The notes beneath the pieces are model-generated. The model worked only from the letters and a program-made list of their open reading frames with translations. It ran no database searches and had not been told where the DNA came from. The position numbers and the translations under genes are program-made. From Candidatus Zhuqueibacterota bacterium (GTDB lineage: Bacteria > Zhuqueibacterota > Zhuqueibacteria > Residuimicrobiales > Krinioviventaceae), in the NCBI GenBank assembly GCA_016928775.1, contig JAFGKD010000072.1, positions 1 through 37,509 of the forward strand: DNA of 37,509 bases. Direction: 5' to 3'. Below, piece after piece: positions 26,311 to 37,434 of the stretch; positions within the stretch are counted from its first letter, which is position 1; each line of letters begins with the position of its first letter.

Positions 26311-27003
26311 ATGTGGGCGGATATTTTCATGGCAAGTTTATGGGGCGGTGTTGTTGCACTTGATACAACCGCCCTTATGCAAATAATGATATCTCGACCA
26401 ATCGTCGCGTGTTCTGTTATTGGTCTCATTTTAGGAAATTTTCCGCTCGGTTTTTTGATCGGCATTTTATCCGAGCTGCTTTATGTTAGCGAACTGCCCG
26501 TTGGAGCAGCAAAATTTGCCGAAGGCAATGTCGGAGCCACTGCCGCCGCGACGATCGCCATTTTAACAACAGAACAACTGCCAAGCCGCCCGTATGCCGC
26601 TATTGCCTGTGCTTTATTTCTGCTCATTATCATCAGTTCAATTGGCGGCAGACTCGTATTGGTCATGCGTCAAGTGAATGGCCGAATTTATGAAAAATTG
26701 GTTTATAAAGAAAGCTTGTCGGCTCGAGATATCAATATAGCGCAGTTTTATGGTATAGTTTTGGCGTTTGTGCTTGGATTTGTTACTGTTTTCACGTGCT
26801 GCGCACTTTTTGCACATGGCCTGCCATGGGCGCTCAAGCTTGTGCCGGAAAATAATGACATCATTTTTCAGAGCGTGCAGGGTAGTATGTTGGCGGTTGG
26901 CTGTGTTTTTTTAGCGCATCACTTTTGGAGACAAACGCAAAAAAAATTGATCTTTATTTTGGGACTTGGTTTGGGAATGGTACTATTTATTAGTTTTTTA
27001 TGA
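26311..27003 (+). CDS. PTS mannose-family EIIC component
   Basis: This 230-residue membrane protein has the EIIC fold of the mannose/sorbose/N-acetylgalactosamine PTS. It has about six hydrophobic segments and family-like stretches (ADIFMASLWGGVVALDTTALMQIMISRPI, GLILGNFPLGFLIGILSELLYV, LPVGAAKFAEGNVGATAAA). With EIID it would form the inner-membrane sugar channel. Its TGA stop overlaps the ATG of the EIID gene (ATGA). No EIIA or EIIB gene for this family lies in the window. Confidence 0.9.
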   Translation: MWADIFMASLWGGVVALDTTALMQIMISRPIVACSVIGLILGNFPLGFLIGILSELLYVSELPVGAAKFAEGNVGATAAATIAILTTEQLPSRPYAAIACALFLLIIISSIGGRLVLVMRQVNGRIYEKLVYKESLSARDINIAQFYGIVLAFVLGFVTVFTCCALFAHGLPWALKLVPENNDIIFQSVQGSMLAVGCVFLAHHFWRQTQKKLIFILGLGLGMVLFISFL

Positions 27004-27755
27004 TGGCACGGTATACTGCAAAAATTGATCGAATCAATATTTTCATTCGCTGCATTGTCATACAGGCGACATGGAATTTTAAGGCGCTCATTGGCATGGG
27101 TTTTTGCTTTTGTGTTATTCCATTGGCGCGACGCTTGTACGACACGCCAAAAGAGCGATCCGACTTTTTACGACGTCATCTCGATTTTTTTAATTCCCAT
27201 CCCTATTTCGCGACCTATTGTCTCGGCGCTGTCACCAAACTGGAAGAAGAAGCGCTGATAAAAAAATGGCCAGACATGCGACCGATTTCGGTATTCAAAG
27301 AACGTATGGCCGGACCTTTGGGTGTGCTTGGAGATCAATTGTTTTGGAGCCGGATAAAACCACTCACACTGGCGCTGGCCATGTGTATTGGTTTGACCGT
27401 CGGCTGGATTGCTTTGCCAATATTTCTTTTTGTCTATAATGTGCCACATTTTTATATTCGACTGCTGGGGTGGCGAAAAAGCTATCGCCTCGGCTTTGAT
27501 ATTGTGTCGGTTCTGTCAACGCGTCGATTCCAGGGCAGCTTGCAAAAAATTTCCATCATCGGGCTGGGAATTGCCGGATTGCTCATCAGTATTTCAGCAT
27601 GGTGGAGCCTTGAACAAAAACCATCGGTATTTGTCGCTTTCATGGTCTCTATTTTGTTAACATGGCTTTTGGTTTCCTTAAAACTGGCCGTAAAGTATAT
27701 CATTTTAGTAGCGATTGTCATCGGACTGATTGTTGGTGTTTTGTTTGTTTTGTAA
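27000..27755 (+). CDS. PTS mannose-family EIID component
   Basis: This 251-residue protein matches the EIID partner of the mannose PTS. It has a cytoplasmic N-terminus (IQATWNFKALIGMGFCFCVIPLARRLY) and a family stretch FNSHPYFATYCLGAVTKLEEE. Two or three hydrophobic segments follow (ALAMCIGLTVGWIALPIFLFVYNVPHF) and three more in the last 70 residues. It is slightly shorter than most EIID proteins (about 275-300). Its start overlaps the EIIC stop, so the two are translated together; HPr follows after 27 bases. Confidence 0.88.
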   Translation: MMARYTAKIDRINIFIRCIVIQATWNFKALIGMGFCFCVIPLARRLYDTPKERSDFLRRHLDFFNSHPYFATYCLGAVTKLEEEALIKKWPDMRPISVFKERMAGPLGVLGDQLFWSRIKPLTLALAMCIGLTVGWIALPIFLFVYNVPHFYIRLLGWRKSYRLGFDIVSVLSTRRFQGSLQKISIIGLGIAGLLISISAWWSLEQKPSVFVAFMVSILLTWLLVSLKLAVKYIILVAIVIGLIVGVLFVL

Positions 27756-27782
27756 ACAAAAGAGAGTAAATTTGAGAAATTT

Positions 27783-28064
27783 ATGGTATCAAAAACCTTC
27801 ACGATACAAAATAAATATGGAATACACGCGAGACCCGCGCGGCTCATTGTTGAGACAGCGGTTCAGTTCAAATCTGAAATTCATCTTGCAAAAAATAATG
27901 AAGAAATCGATGCAAAAAGCATCATGGGAATCTTGATGCTGGAAGCGAGCAAAGGATCAGAGCTTCTGATAAAGTGTGATGGTGAAGATGAAAAGGAGGC
28001 TTTGCAGCACATGACAGAAGTATTTGAAAAAATTTCTGAACTCACAGAATGGGAAGAGGTATAG
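27783..28064 (+). CDS. ptsH: Phosphocarrier protein HPr
   Basis: This 93-residue protein has the HPr sequence. His15 in GIHARPA is the PTS-phosphorylated residue, and the segment AKSIMGILMLEASKGSEL carries Ser46, the regulatory serine phosphorylated by HPr kinase in many bacteria. It carries phosphate from Enzyme I to EIIA proteins. hprK is not in the window. It lies 12 bases before ptsI. Confidence 0.95.
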   Translation: MVSKTFTIQNKYGIHARPARLIVETAVQFKSEIHLAKNNEEIDAKSIMGILMLEASKGSELLIKCDGEDEKEALQHMTEVFEKISELTEWEEV

Positions 28065-28076
28065 GGAGCGCAGGAG

Positions 28077-29840
28077 ATGGGACAACAGACTGATATTCTT
28101 TTAAAAGGAATTGCGGCTTCACCCGGGATCGCTATTGGTAAAGTTCTTATTATTGGCAGCGAAACCCTGGAAGTTGAGAAAAAAACGCTCAAGACATCCG
28201 ATATAGACGCTGAAATAGAGAAATTCGATTCAGCGCTGGCACAGTCGATTTCCGATTTGGAAAAAATGTTTGACAAAACCAGAGCGTCTTACGGTGAGAA
28301 CGCGGCTCAGATTTTTAATGTCCACAAATACATCCTGCAAGATCCCATGGTCGTTGATAAAGCGAAAAAGAAAATTCGCGCTGAAAAGGTGAATGCGGAT
28401 TGGGCCTTTTCTGAAATTATGAATAACTATATCTCAAAACTCAAGGGCATGCAGGATGAACGATTTCATACTCGAACGACAGACATTCAGGATTTGAAAC
28501 GACGGGTTACACGATATATTCAAGGCGGGTCGCAGCAACATCTCACAAAACTCACCCAGCCCTCAATTGTTTTTGCGACCGAGCTGACGCCATCGGACAC
28601 AATTCGACTGGAAAAAGCGAATGTATTGGGTTTTGCCATGGACTTTGGCGCCCGCACATCGCACGCTACTATTCTTGCACGCTCGATAGGCGTTCCGGCA
28701 GTGGTCGGCTTGAATCGCGCGGGCCAACTGATCAAGGAAGGCGATAACATGATCCTGGATGGCGACCAGGGATTGTGTATCATAAATCCATCGACAAAAA
28801 GCTTGTCACGCTATAAAAAGCGCTATGATGAATACATCTCGCTCGAACGTCAACTCCATAGCATCAAAAATCTACCGGCACGCACAAAAGACGGCAAGGA
28901 TATTGAACTTGCCTCCAATATGGAATTTCCGGAAGAAGTTGATCATATTTGCGAGCTGCATGGTGACGGCATCGGCCTGTTTCGTACCGAATATCTCTAT
29001 TTGGCCGGATCAACGAATCCCACCGAGGAGCAACAATACCAGGATTACAAGCACATTTTGGAAAAGCTCGCAGGCAAGCCGCTCATCATTCGAACATTTG
29101 ATCTGGGCGGTGACAAACCGCCGGCATCACTCTCGCTTTCCCGCGAGGACAATCCTTTCCTCGGCGTTCGGGGTGTTCGTCTGTACAGAAACAGCGGAGA
29201 AGATCTGTTTCGCACCCAGATTCGTGCGATATTGCGCGCCAGCGCCCTGGGTGATATTCGAATTATGTTTCCCATGATTGCGTGTGTCTCCGAACTTCGA
29301 GAGTGCAAGGCAGCTCTATACAAGATACAAAAAGAACTGGATAAAGAAGGTGTGCCGTACAATAAATCCATTCCTGTCGGGATCATGATAGAGGTTCCAT
29401 CTGCCGCTGCGATAGCGGATTTGATGGCTCAGGAATGTGATTTTCTCAGCATTGGTACCAATGATCTCATCCAGTATACAATCGCAGTGGATCGTGGTAA
29501 TAAAAATCTCGCCTACCTGTACCAATCCTATAATCCTGCTGTTTTGCGCTTTGTTCAACAAATAATCTACCAGGGTCACCAGCAAGGAACATGGGTTGGC
29601 ATGTGTGGTGAAATGGCCAGCGATCCGTTGATGACGATGGTGCTGATTGGTATGGGGCTTGATGAATTCAGCGTAAGCCCGGTCTCGCATTTGCTCATCA
29701 AGGAAATCATTCGACACGTCGAATATCACGAATGCGAAAGCATGGCAAAAAAGGCGCTGGATTTCAGCACGGCGGCTGACGTAGAAAAATACCTCACAGA
29801 TATCTACCAAAAAAAGTTTAAAAGATTGCTTCATTTATAG
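28077..29840 (+). CDS. ptsI: PTS Enzyme I (phosphoenolpyruvate-protein phosphotransferase)
   Basis: This 587-residue protein catalyses the first PTS step, moving phosphate from phosphoenolpyruvate to His on itself and then to HPr. The phosphohistidine is His196 in GARTSHATILARSIGVPAVVG. The PEP-binding barrel has GDGIGLFRTEYLY, LRTFDLGGDKPPASL-like IIRTFDLGGDKP, VRGVRLY, a GTNDLIQYTIAVDRGN metal-site segment and the catalytic Cys in GMCGEMASDP. The length is typical. The start is at ATG with GGGAG eight bases upstream. It ends the four-gene PTS run; metK follows after 108 bases. Confidence 0.97.
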   Translation: MGQQTDILLKGIAASPGIAIGKVLIIGSETLEVEKKTLKTSDIDAEIEKFDSALAQSISDLEKMFDKTRASYGENAAQIFNVHKYILQDPMVVDKAKKKIRAEKVNADWAFSEIMNNYISKLKGMQDERFHTRTTDIQDLKRRVTRYIQGGSQQHLTKLTQPSIVFATELTPSDTIRLEKANVLGFAMDFGARTSHATILARSIGVPAVVGLNRAGQLIKEGDNMILDGDQGLCIINPSTKSLSRYKKRYDEYISLERQLHSIKNLPARTKDGKDIELASNMEFPEEVDHICELHGDGIGLFRTEYLYLAGSTNPTEEQQYQDYKHILEKLAGKPLIIRTFDLGGDKPPASLSLSREDNPFLGVRGVRLYRNSGEDLFRTQIRAILRASALGDIRIMFPMIACVSELRECKAALYKIQKELDKEGVPYNKSIPVGIMIEVPSAAAIADLMAQECDFLSIGTNDLIQYTIAVDRGNKNLAYLYQSYNPAVLRFVQQIIYQGHQQGTWVGMCGEMASDPLMTMVLIGMGLDEFSVSPVSHLLIKEIIRHVEYHECESMAKKALDFSTAADVEKYLTDIYQKKFKRLLHL

Positions 29841-29948
29841 TCTTTACGCATTCCGCGAACGCTGAAGGTAATGTTTGAAAATCTGTTGACGAATACATCT
29901 GTACATAAATGATTCATACGCTTAACTGATTAAATGGAGAAACGACAC

Positions 29949-32373
<2,425 letters not shown>

Positions 32374-32383
32374 TGTTTATATT

Positions 32384-32410
32384 CAGAGGTCGGTTTCTGG
32401 CCGACCTCTG
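32384..32410 (+). terminator. Hairpin after ahcY, possible terminator
   Basis: A 10-bp perfect stem (CAGAGGTCGG / CCGACCTCTG) with a 7-base loop lies 11 bases after the ahcY stop codon. The usual run of Ts after the stem is missing (TCAAGC follows), so it may end transcription weakly or protect the 3' end of the mRNA. Confidence 0.5.
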
Positions 32411-32454
32411 TCAAGCATGTGTCGTTTGCGCTGTAAACTTTGCCGGGTGTGGAT

Positions 32455-33729
32455 GTGCGAAAGTGTGTTATTGCAAAATTGGTGATTCTGATTTTTTTTA
32501 TTCCTGCGAGTCAGGCATCTGAAATATTCAGTAATGCGCGTCAGTACGCTCTCGGAGGTGCATATTCCGCCATGGCGCAGGGCGCGGAAGCACTTTTCAC
32601 CAATCCGGCAAACCTCTATCTCAATCATAATAAAAAATTTTCCATGAATATTCTGGGGATCGGGGCGGAATTGTCGAACAATTCAATTTCCCATGTCAAT
32701 TACCAACGCTATGTTGGTGACTATTTGGAGCCGCAGGAGATTGATTACATTCTCAGCAAAATTCCGCGAGAAGGCGTCAATCTGCGCTCTGACGCCAAAT
32801 TGCAAGGTTTTAGCATCGGTTATGGTCCGGTGGCGATAGGATTTCGCGCCTTTTCCAGCTATTACAGTCTTTTTTCGCGGGAATTGTTCGAACTGGCCTT
32901 AAAAGGAAATGAAATCAACCGCACGTATCATTTTGATCCGGTCAAGGGTGATGGCCTCACCATTGCGTCAGCCGGGCTGGCTCTGGGCCACAGTTTTAAT
33001 TATGAAAATTCGGTCATCCAAAATTTTGGCTTTGGTGTCAATATTCGGTATCTATATGGCCTGTCCTATACAAAAGTGACAGAGTCCAGTTTTTACACCC
33101 AAACAACCTATACCACGCTGGAAGGCGATGGCAAAATTAAAGCAGAATATGCAGAGGGAGGAACGGGGTACGGATTGACCGTGGGATCGAGCGTCACATT
33201 GCATAGCGATTTTCGGCTTTCGGTCATTCTGGAAAACGCCAGCTCTTCAATGGTGTGGGACAAAAACGCGCGCGAATTATCATTTACCTTTGATGTCAAT
33301 GAAGAGAAAGTGCAAGCCATCCTCGAAGCAAACGGTTCTGTGGATTCACTTTTTCTGACGCAGGACACATCCTTTGCTGTCGATCATTACACAATGACAT
33401 TGCCAAGTGTTTTGCGCATGGGTGTTATGATTCCTTTTTACAACAAAATGTGGTTTGTGAATGCGGAATATGAACAGTCGTTTGATCAAGTCGCTTTTTC
33501 ATCCATCAAACCTCGGTTTGCCGTTGGCACCGAGTTTTTGCCAAACAGAGTCTTTCGTTTTCGTATCGGTGCCTCCTTTGGCGGCAACTATGAAAATCAT
33601 TACTCCGGCGGCATGGGGCTCGCTTTTAATAATTTCTGCTGGGATATTGCCTTCCGCACTTATAATGGCATCACATCGTGGACGTCCAAGGGATTTGGCG
33701 TGGCGACGAGTATTGCTTTTCGATATTGA
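32455..33729 (+). CDS. PorV/FadL-like outer-membrane beta-barrel protein
   Basis: The frame is open from 32440 (TTG); I chose GTG at 32455, which gives a compact signal peptide (VRKCVIAKLVILIFFIPASQA) and a 424-residue product. The start is uncertain because no candidate has a clear ribosome site. Just after the signal is ARQYALGGAYSAMAQGAEALFTNPANL, the signature of PorV/PorQ and related FadL-fold proteins. The rest is repeated amphipathic strands ending with SIAFRY, a C-terminal aromatic typical of barrel proteins. In type IX-secreting bacteria such proteins take part in export or surface assembly, but many FadL-fold proteins transport hydrophobic compounds, so the role is open. Confidence 0.75.
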   Translation: MRKCVIAKLVILIFFIPASQASEIFSNARQYALGGAYSAMAQGAEALFTNPANLYLNHNKKFSMNILGIGAELSNNSISHVNYQRYVGDYLEPQEIDYILSKIPREGVNLRSDAKLQGFSIGYGPVAIGFRAFSSYYSLFSRELFELALKGNEINRTYHFDPVKGDGLTIASAGLALGHSFNYENSVIQNFGFGVNIRYLYGLSYTKVTESSFYTQTTYTTLEGDGKIKAEYAEGGTGYGLTVGSSVTLHSDFRLSVILENASSSMVWDKNARELSFTFDVNEEKVQAILEANGSVDSLFLTQDTSFAVDHYTMTLPSVLRMGVMIPFYNKMWFVNAEYEQSFDQVAFSSIKPRFAVGTEFLPNRVFRFRIGASFGGNYENHYSGGMGLAFNNFCWDIAFRTYNGITSWTSKGFGVATSIAFRY

Positions 33730-33735
33730 CTCTTT

Positions 33736-34944
33736 TCACCAGGTGAAATCGTTCGGGATCATATCATCATCGACAATCGCGCCGGGAGATGTCTGCATGT
33801 TGGGCCAGATTTTTCGTCCTGGATAGATGGCCGTATGAATGCCGGTTTGCACACCATCGCCCAAAATAGCACCCATTTTATCTCGTCGTGTGTCAACAAG
33901 CACCCCCCTGATTTTTGACCTCGGTGATTCACCGTCGTGCCGCCGGTTCGCGGTGATTGTGCCAGCCCCGAGTCTACTGCCCTGGCCAACAATCGAGTCG
34001 CCCACGTAACTCAGATGTTGAATAAAACAATCCGGCATAATAAGCGAACATTTTATTTCCACACTTTGGCCGATCCGGCAATTATCGCCAATTGCGGTAT
34101 AGGGCCGCAGATAACAATTTGGCCCGATCTCACAGTTATCACCAATAACAACCGGGCCTTCGATATACACGCCGGATTTGATCGTCGTGTTTACACCGAC
34201 GCTAACCGGGCCCTTGAGCAGAACACCTTGTTCAATAACGCCCTTGATGTCCGATTGCACATCTTTCATCAAGAGCTGCTGATGATTGAGTAAATCCCAG
34301 GAAAATCCGGTTGGCAGCCAAAAGCCTTGAATGGGTATCGCATATATGTCGCGTTTTTGCGCCATACTGTATACTGCTGAAGTGACTTCGATTTCACCGC
34401 GCTCGCTCAGGGCTGTATTCTCCAATTCCTCAAAAAAATCGGCTTGTAGAACATAGCAACCAATATTGGCCAAATCGCCAATAAATTCTTTGGGTTTTTC
34501 AACAAGATTCAGAACGCGATTCTTTTCATCGACCTGATAAACCCCGTAGAGCGCAGGATTTTGTACCTGTTTAACGAGCACGGCATACTCATATGTAAGG
34601 ATATGCTCCAGATCGATGCGTGCAAAAATATCATCACCATTCATGGCGACAAATTTATCGTGAATGTGTGGTTTGGCCTGTAAAAGCGCATGCCCGGTAC
34701 CGAGTTGCTTCTTTTGTTCCTGGTAGATGATTTTCATACCCCTGTACTCGTTGCCGAGCCTCGCTTCAATCATTTCTTTACGATAACCCGTAATGAGAAT
34801 AATTTCATCAAACAAACCCGCCAATTGATCCAAACTGTGATAAATAAGAGGTCGATTCATAATGGGTAACAACGGTTTCGGACGGGTCAAAGTGAGGGGA
34901 AAAGTTCGCGTGCTTTTGCCGGCGACCATCAGAACTGCTTGCAT
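33736..34944 (-). CDS. GlmU-like sugar-1-phosphate nucleotidyltransferase with left-handed beta-helix
   Basis: This 402-residue protein starts at the ATG at 34944 (GGAG six bases upstream). The N-terminal half is a nucleotidyltransferase ([27 protein letters not shown], then [22 protein letters not shown]). In the signature, the usual GxGTR reads GKSTR, so one conserved Gly is Ser. From about residue 250 the protein is hexapeptide repeats of a left-handed beta-helix ([23 protein letters not shown]...), ending [20 protein letters not shown]. This resembles archaeal-type GlmU enzymes (UDP-N-acetylglucosamine or dTDP-glucose pyrophosphorylase plus acyltransferase). It probably provides nucleotide sugars for envelope synthesis; substrate and acyltransferase activity are not proven. 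Confidence 0.85.
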   Translation of the reverse strand: MQAVLMVAGKSTRTFPLTLTRPKPLLPIMNRPLIYHSLDQLAGLFDEIILITGYRKEMIEARLGNEYRGMKIIYQEQKKQLGTGHALLQAKPHIHDKFVAMNGDDIFARIDLEHILTYEYAVLVKQVQNPALYGVYQVDEKNRVLNLVEKPKEFIGDLANIGCYVLQADFFEELENTALSERGEIEVTSAVYSMAQKRDIYAIPIQGFWLPTGFSWDLLNHQQLLMKDVQSDIKGVIEQGVLLKGPVSVGVNTTIKSGVYIEGPVVIGDNCEIGPNCYLRPYTAIGDNCRIGQSVEIKCSLIMPDCFIQHLSYVGDSIVGQGSRLGAGTITANRRHDGESPRSKIRGVLVDTRRDKMGAILGDGVQTGIHTAIYPGRKIWPNMQTSPGAIVDDDMIPNDFTW

Positions 34945-35065
34945 AGGTTTCTCCATATTCTTTGCTGGATTAAACTTAATAAAATCACCTGTTCTTTACA
35001 AGTCCAAATCAAAAACTAATGTAAAACATCTAACCATAAATTATTGGCGAATTATCATCTTTTGC

Positions 35066-35094
35066 TTGCATTTTTATACATGTAATGATATACT
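35066..35094 (+). promoter_or_regulatory. Sigma-70-type promoter for the ThuA-like gene
   Basis: TTGCAT (35066-35071) and TATACT (35089-35094) are 17 bases apart, 29 bases before the ATG at 35123. The gap to the divergent nucleotidyltransferase gene is 178 bases. Confidence 0.65.
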
Positions 35095-35122
35095 ATGCGC
35101 AAAAACAATAAAGGAGAAAACC

Positions 35123-35926
35123 ATGCAACGCCGAGAATTTCTGCATAAATCAGCACTCGCCGGAGCTGCACTTGCTGCGGGTAGCCAATTCACTCTTGCC
35201 GGAGCGCAAGAGTTGCCTCTTCAGGGGAAAAAGGCGCTTTTCGTCTGGGGCGGGTGGATGGGGCACGAACCCGACAAGACGCGCGACATATTTGTCCCCT
35301 GGATGCGCCAAATGGGCGCGCACGTGACGGTCTCCGACAGTCTCGATGCTTACACCGATGCTGAATTGATGGCGTCACTTGATTTTATCGTACAAATTTG
35401 GACCATGGGGAAAATAGAAGGCGCGCAGGAAAAAGCACTGCTCAAAGCGGTCAAGGAAGACAAGGTGGGATTGGCTGGCTGGCACGGTGGCCTTTGCGAT
35501 TCATTCCGCAACAACACCGAATATCAATTTATGACGGGTGGTCAATGGGTGGCTCATCCCGGGGGGGTAATTGATTATGATGTAAATATTGTCGATCATA
35601 TCGATCCGGTTACCGCAGGATTGAACGATTTCCATATGAAAAGTGAGCAATACTATATGCATGTTGATCCAAATGTAAAAGTGATGGCTACAACAACATT
35701 TACCGGCGAACATGCGGACTGGATCGAGGGATGCGTTATGCCGGTTGTCTGGAAAAAATACTATGGCAATGGCCGGGTTTTTTATACCTCGCTCGGACAC
35801 GTCGCCGCAGATTTTGATGTTCCGGAATCCTTGACGATCATGGAGCGCGGTATCCTGTGGGCGGCGGAGAGCAAGTACGCTGAGAAAGAAGCGTGGATTC
35901 AGGCTGTCTACAAGGATCACGGCTAA
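35123..35926 (+). CDS. Tat-exported ThuA-like domain protein
   Basis: This 267-residue protein starts at ATG with AAGGAG six bases upstream. A twin-arginine signal ([20 protein letters not shown]) predicts periplasmic export of the folded protein. The remainder fits the ThuA family (class I glutamine amidotransferase-like fold): [28 protein letters not shown], the [13 protein letters not shown] stretch, [19 protein letters not shown] and RVFYTSLGH. ThuA proteins take part in trehalose/maltitol utilisation in rhizobia; the exported members in FCB and planctomycete genomes often sit near Gfo/Idh/MocA oxidoreductases and probably act on sugars. The open frame upstream of 35123 has no family similarity. 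Confidence 0.88.
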   Translation: MQRREFLHKSALAGAALAAGSQFTLAGAQELPLQGKKALFVWGGWMGHEPDKTRDIFVPWMRQMGAHVTVSDSLDAYTDAELMASLDFIVQIWTMGKIEGAQEKALLKAVKEDKVGLAGWHGGLCDSFRNNTEYQFMTGGQWVAHPGGVIDYDVNIVDHIDPVTAGLNDFHMKSEQYYMHVDPNVKVMATTTFTGEHADWIEGCVMPVVWKKYYGNGRVFYTSLGHVAADFDVPESLTIMERGILWAAESKYAEKEAWIQAVYKDHG

Positions 35927-35955
35927 AATAAAAGACTGCTGCGCATGGCAGTTCA

Positions 35956-37203
35956 TTATTCAACGATCCTGAAAAGTCGACCATCACCGGCTTTAAAAAG
36001 AATATCCGCATCTTTGTAAAGCTCATCGTCCCATTGGATGATCAATGGTGGCATATAATTTTTGGGCACTTCAACAAGTGATTTGACATGCTCGGAGAAG
36101 TGAATTCTGGCGCGTTTTCCGTAGGAGAAATCGGTATTGACAAACATCACATATTTTTGATTCGATTCATCGACAAAAAAACCGGCGAGAATGGATGGAG
36201 CGTTTATTTTAATGATCGGCAGTCCCGGCTTAAATGCAACACCTCCGGGAGGTACAGGTTCGCTGAAAAAAACACCGGTCGATCTCAAGCGCATCAACGT
36301 TGGACCAAGCTTTTGAATTTCCGCATTGATCATCCGAATGAACGAATAGGCTTTTGTCGGGTCTCCTTCGTGACTCAGCATCGCGTCCCCATATTCATAT
36401 AAATTATCAGTTGGAGGACGAAAGGAGTAATACTGAATACCCCTGGCGCCATAAGCCAGGCCGGCGTAGAGCTGAACGCGAACATGAGAGTGCTGCACCT
36501 CCGGATGGCTATTGAAAGAAACGACAAGAGCATACGCCCAAAAAGGCACATTGTAGTCAAGCGATACCTGGCGAATCTGGGCCAGATTGGAAAAAAACTC
36601 GGGACGCACCGTTTCTTTGACAATAGCGTAATGTTCGTAGCTCATGAAGCGCGGTTTGAGCTTGTCAACAAAAAGCGCCAAATAGTCCGCATATATGGTC
36701 GTATCCAGGGTCGCAGCACTGACATATTCCGGGTTGGCATGAATGAAATAGTGATGCGATGGATGTTTGCTATTAAAATAATCAACCAGCGTGGAAATGG
36801 AGGGAAAATCTGCGAGTCCTGGTTTGTTGTACAAAAAGCAACCCCAATTGGATTGATATGAATTATAAACTGTCACAAGGCTATCGATTAAATAAAGTGT
36901 GCTATCCTGGCCACTTTTATAGCGTTCGACAGCTTGATCAGTTAAAAAAAGCGCAAGGCCAACAGAGTCTGCGATTAAGAGGGCTCTGGTGTTTAATTCA
37001 CTTTTTTTTAGATCTATTAAACATCTATTAAAACCTGCTGCGCGTATGCTCAACAAATCATTACGATTCACACTGTCAGCGCTCGGCCCATACCAGGCCA
37101 TAATCGGAATTTGTTGTTCAGGCGTTTCGGTTTTACATGAAAAAAATAGCAAAAAAGTATAAACAAGATAACGGATACAAGAAAGATGGTGAGCTTTCTT
37201 CAC
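35956..37203 (-). CDS. Lipoprotein, putative TIM-barrel glycoside hydrolase
   Basis: This 415-residue protein starts at a GTG at 37203, six bases after GGAG; a TTG four codons earlier is possible. The signal runs YLVYTFLLFFSC, with a lipobox-like Cys followed by KTETPE. The mature sequence has features of a (beta/alpha)8 clan-A glycosidase: IRAAGFNRCLIDL, an AYALVVSFNSH segment, and the strand motif LAYGARGIQYYSFRPP. A C-terminal beta-rich part (KYVMFVNTDFSYGKRARIHF ... LFRIVE) looks like a small accessory sandwich. I cannot point to the catalytic Glu pair, so family and substrate are unassigned; GH42/GH2-like is a guess. It converges on the ThuA gene with a 29-base gap. Confidence 0.65.
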   Translation of the reverse strand: MKKAHHLSCIRYLVYTFLLFFSCKTETPEQQIPIMAWYGPSADSVNRNDLLSIRAAGFNRCLIDLKKSELNTRALLIADSVGLALFLTDQAVERYKSGQDSTLYLIDSLVTVYNSYQSNWGCFLYNKPGLADFPSISTLVDYFNSKHPSHHYFIHANPEYVSAATLDTTIYADYLALFVDKLKPRFMSYEHYAIVKETVRPEFFSNLAQIRQVSLDYNVPFWAYALVVSFNSHPEVQHSHVRVQLYAGLAYGARGIQYYSFRPPTDNLYEYGDAMLSHEGDPTKAYSFIRMINAEIQKLGPTLMRLRSTGVFFSEPVPPGGVAFKPGLPIIKINAPSILAGFFVDESNQKYVMFVNTDFSYGKRARIHFSEHVKSLVEVPKNYMPPLIIQWDDELYKDADILFKAGDGRLFRIVE

Positions 37204-37236
37204 ACTCCTCTCCAACGGTTAGCAGATTTACCTGGC

Positions 37237-37251
37237 GCGGCCGAAGGCCGC
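37237..37251. repeat. Perfect hairpin GCGGCC-GAA-GGCCGC
   Basis: A 6-bp all-GC stem with a GAA triloop, 34 bases upstream of the lipoprotein start on the minus strand. It is followed by GGCCGCAACCAA, which also occurs at 13996-14007. Confidence 0.65.
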
Positions 37252-37257
37252 AACCAA

Positions 37258-37434
37258 AATGGTCCGCGGATGACACGGATTGCATAGCGCAGCCTTGTTG
37301 TAAAGTATTTATATCAAAATTTTGCTAAAAAACAACATGTCGCGGATTATCCGGATCAATATGATTTGAAAATGATTTCTAATCCGTGTAAATCCGTGCA
37401 ATCCGCGGACATTGGTCCATGGATTACGCGGATT
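37258..37434. repeat. Degenerate ATCCGYG/CGCGGAT direct and inverted repeat cluster
   Basis: A 24-base segment at 37258-37281 matches one at 37411-37434 in direct orientation at 19 of 24 positions. Its bases 37262-37281 also match the reverse complement of 37391-37410 at 18 of 20 positions. Between them are AATCCGTGTA and AATCCGTGCA in tandem (37381-37400) and a CGCGGATTATCCGGAT segment (37341-37356). It resembles dispersed intergenic repeats rather than a CRISPR array, because there are no regular spacers. Confidence 0.65.

Noticed and set aside
29841..29948. SAM-responsive riboswitch upstream of metK
   Set aside because: The 108-base gap shows no recognisable SAM-I, SAM-II or SAH riboswitch core and no terminator hairpin.
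34862..35122. N-terminal extension of the ThuA-like protein overlapping the divergent gene
   Set aside because: The twin-arginine signal begins at 35123 after AAGGAG, and a promoter lies within the supposed extension.
37258..37434. Possible CRISPR array
   Set aside because: Repeats are degenerate, in both orientations and irregularly spaced, and no cas genes are in the window.
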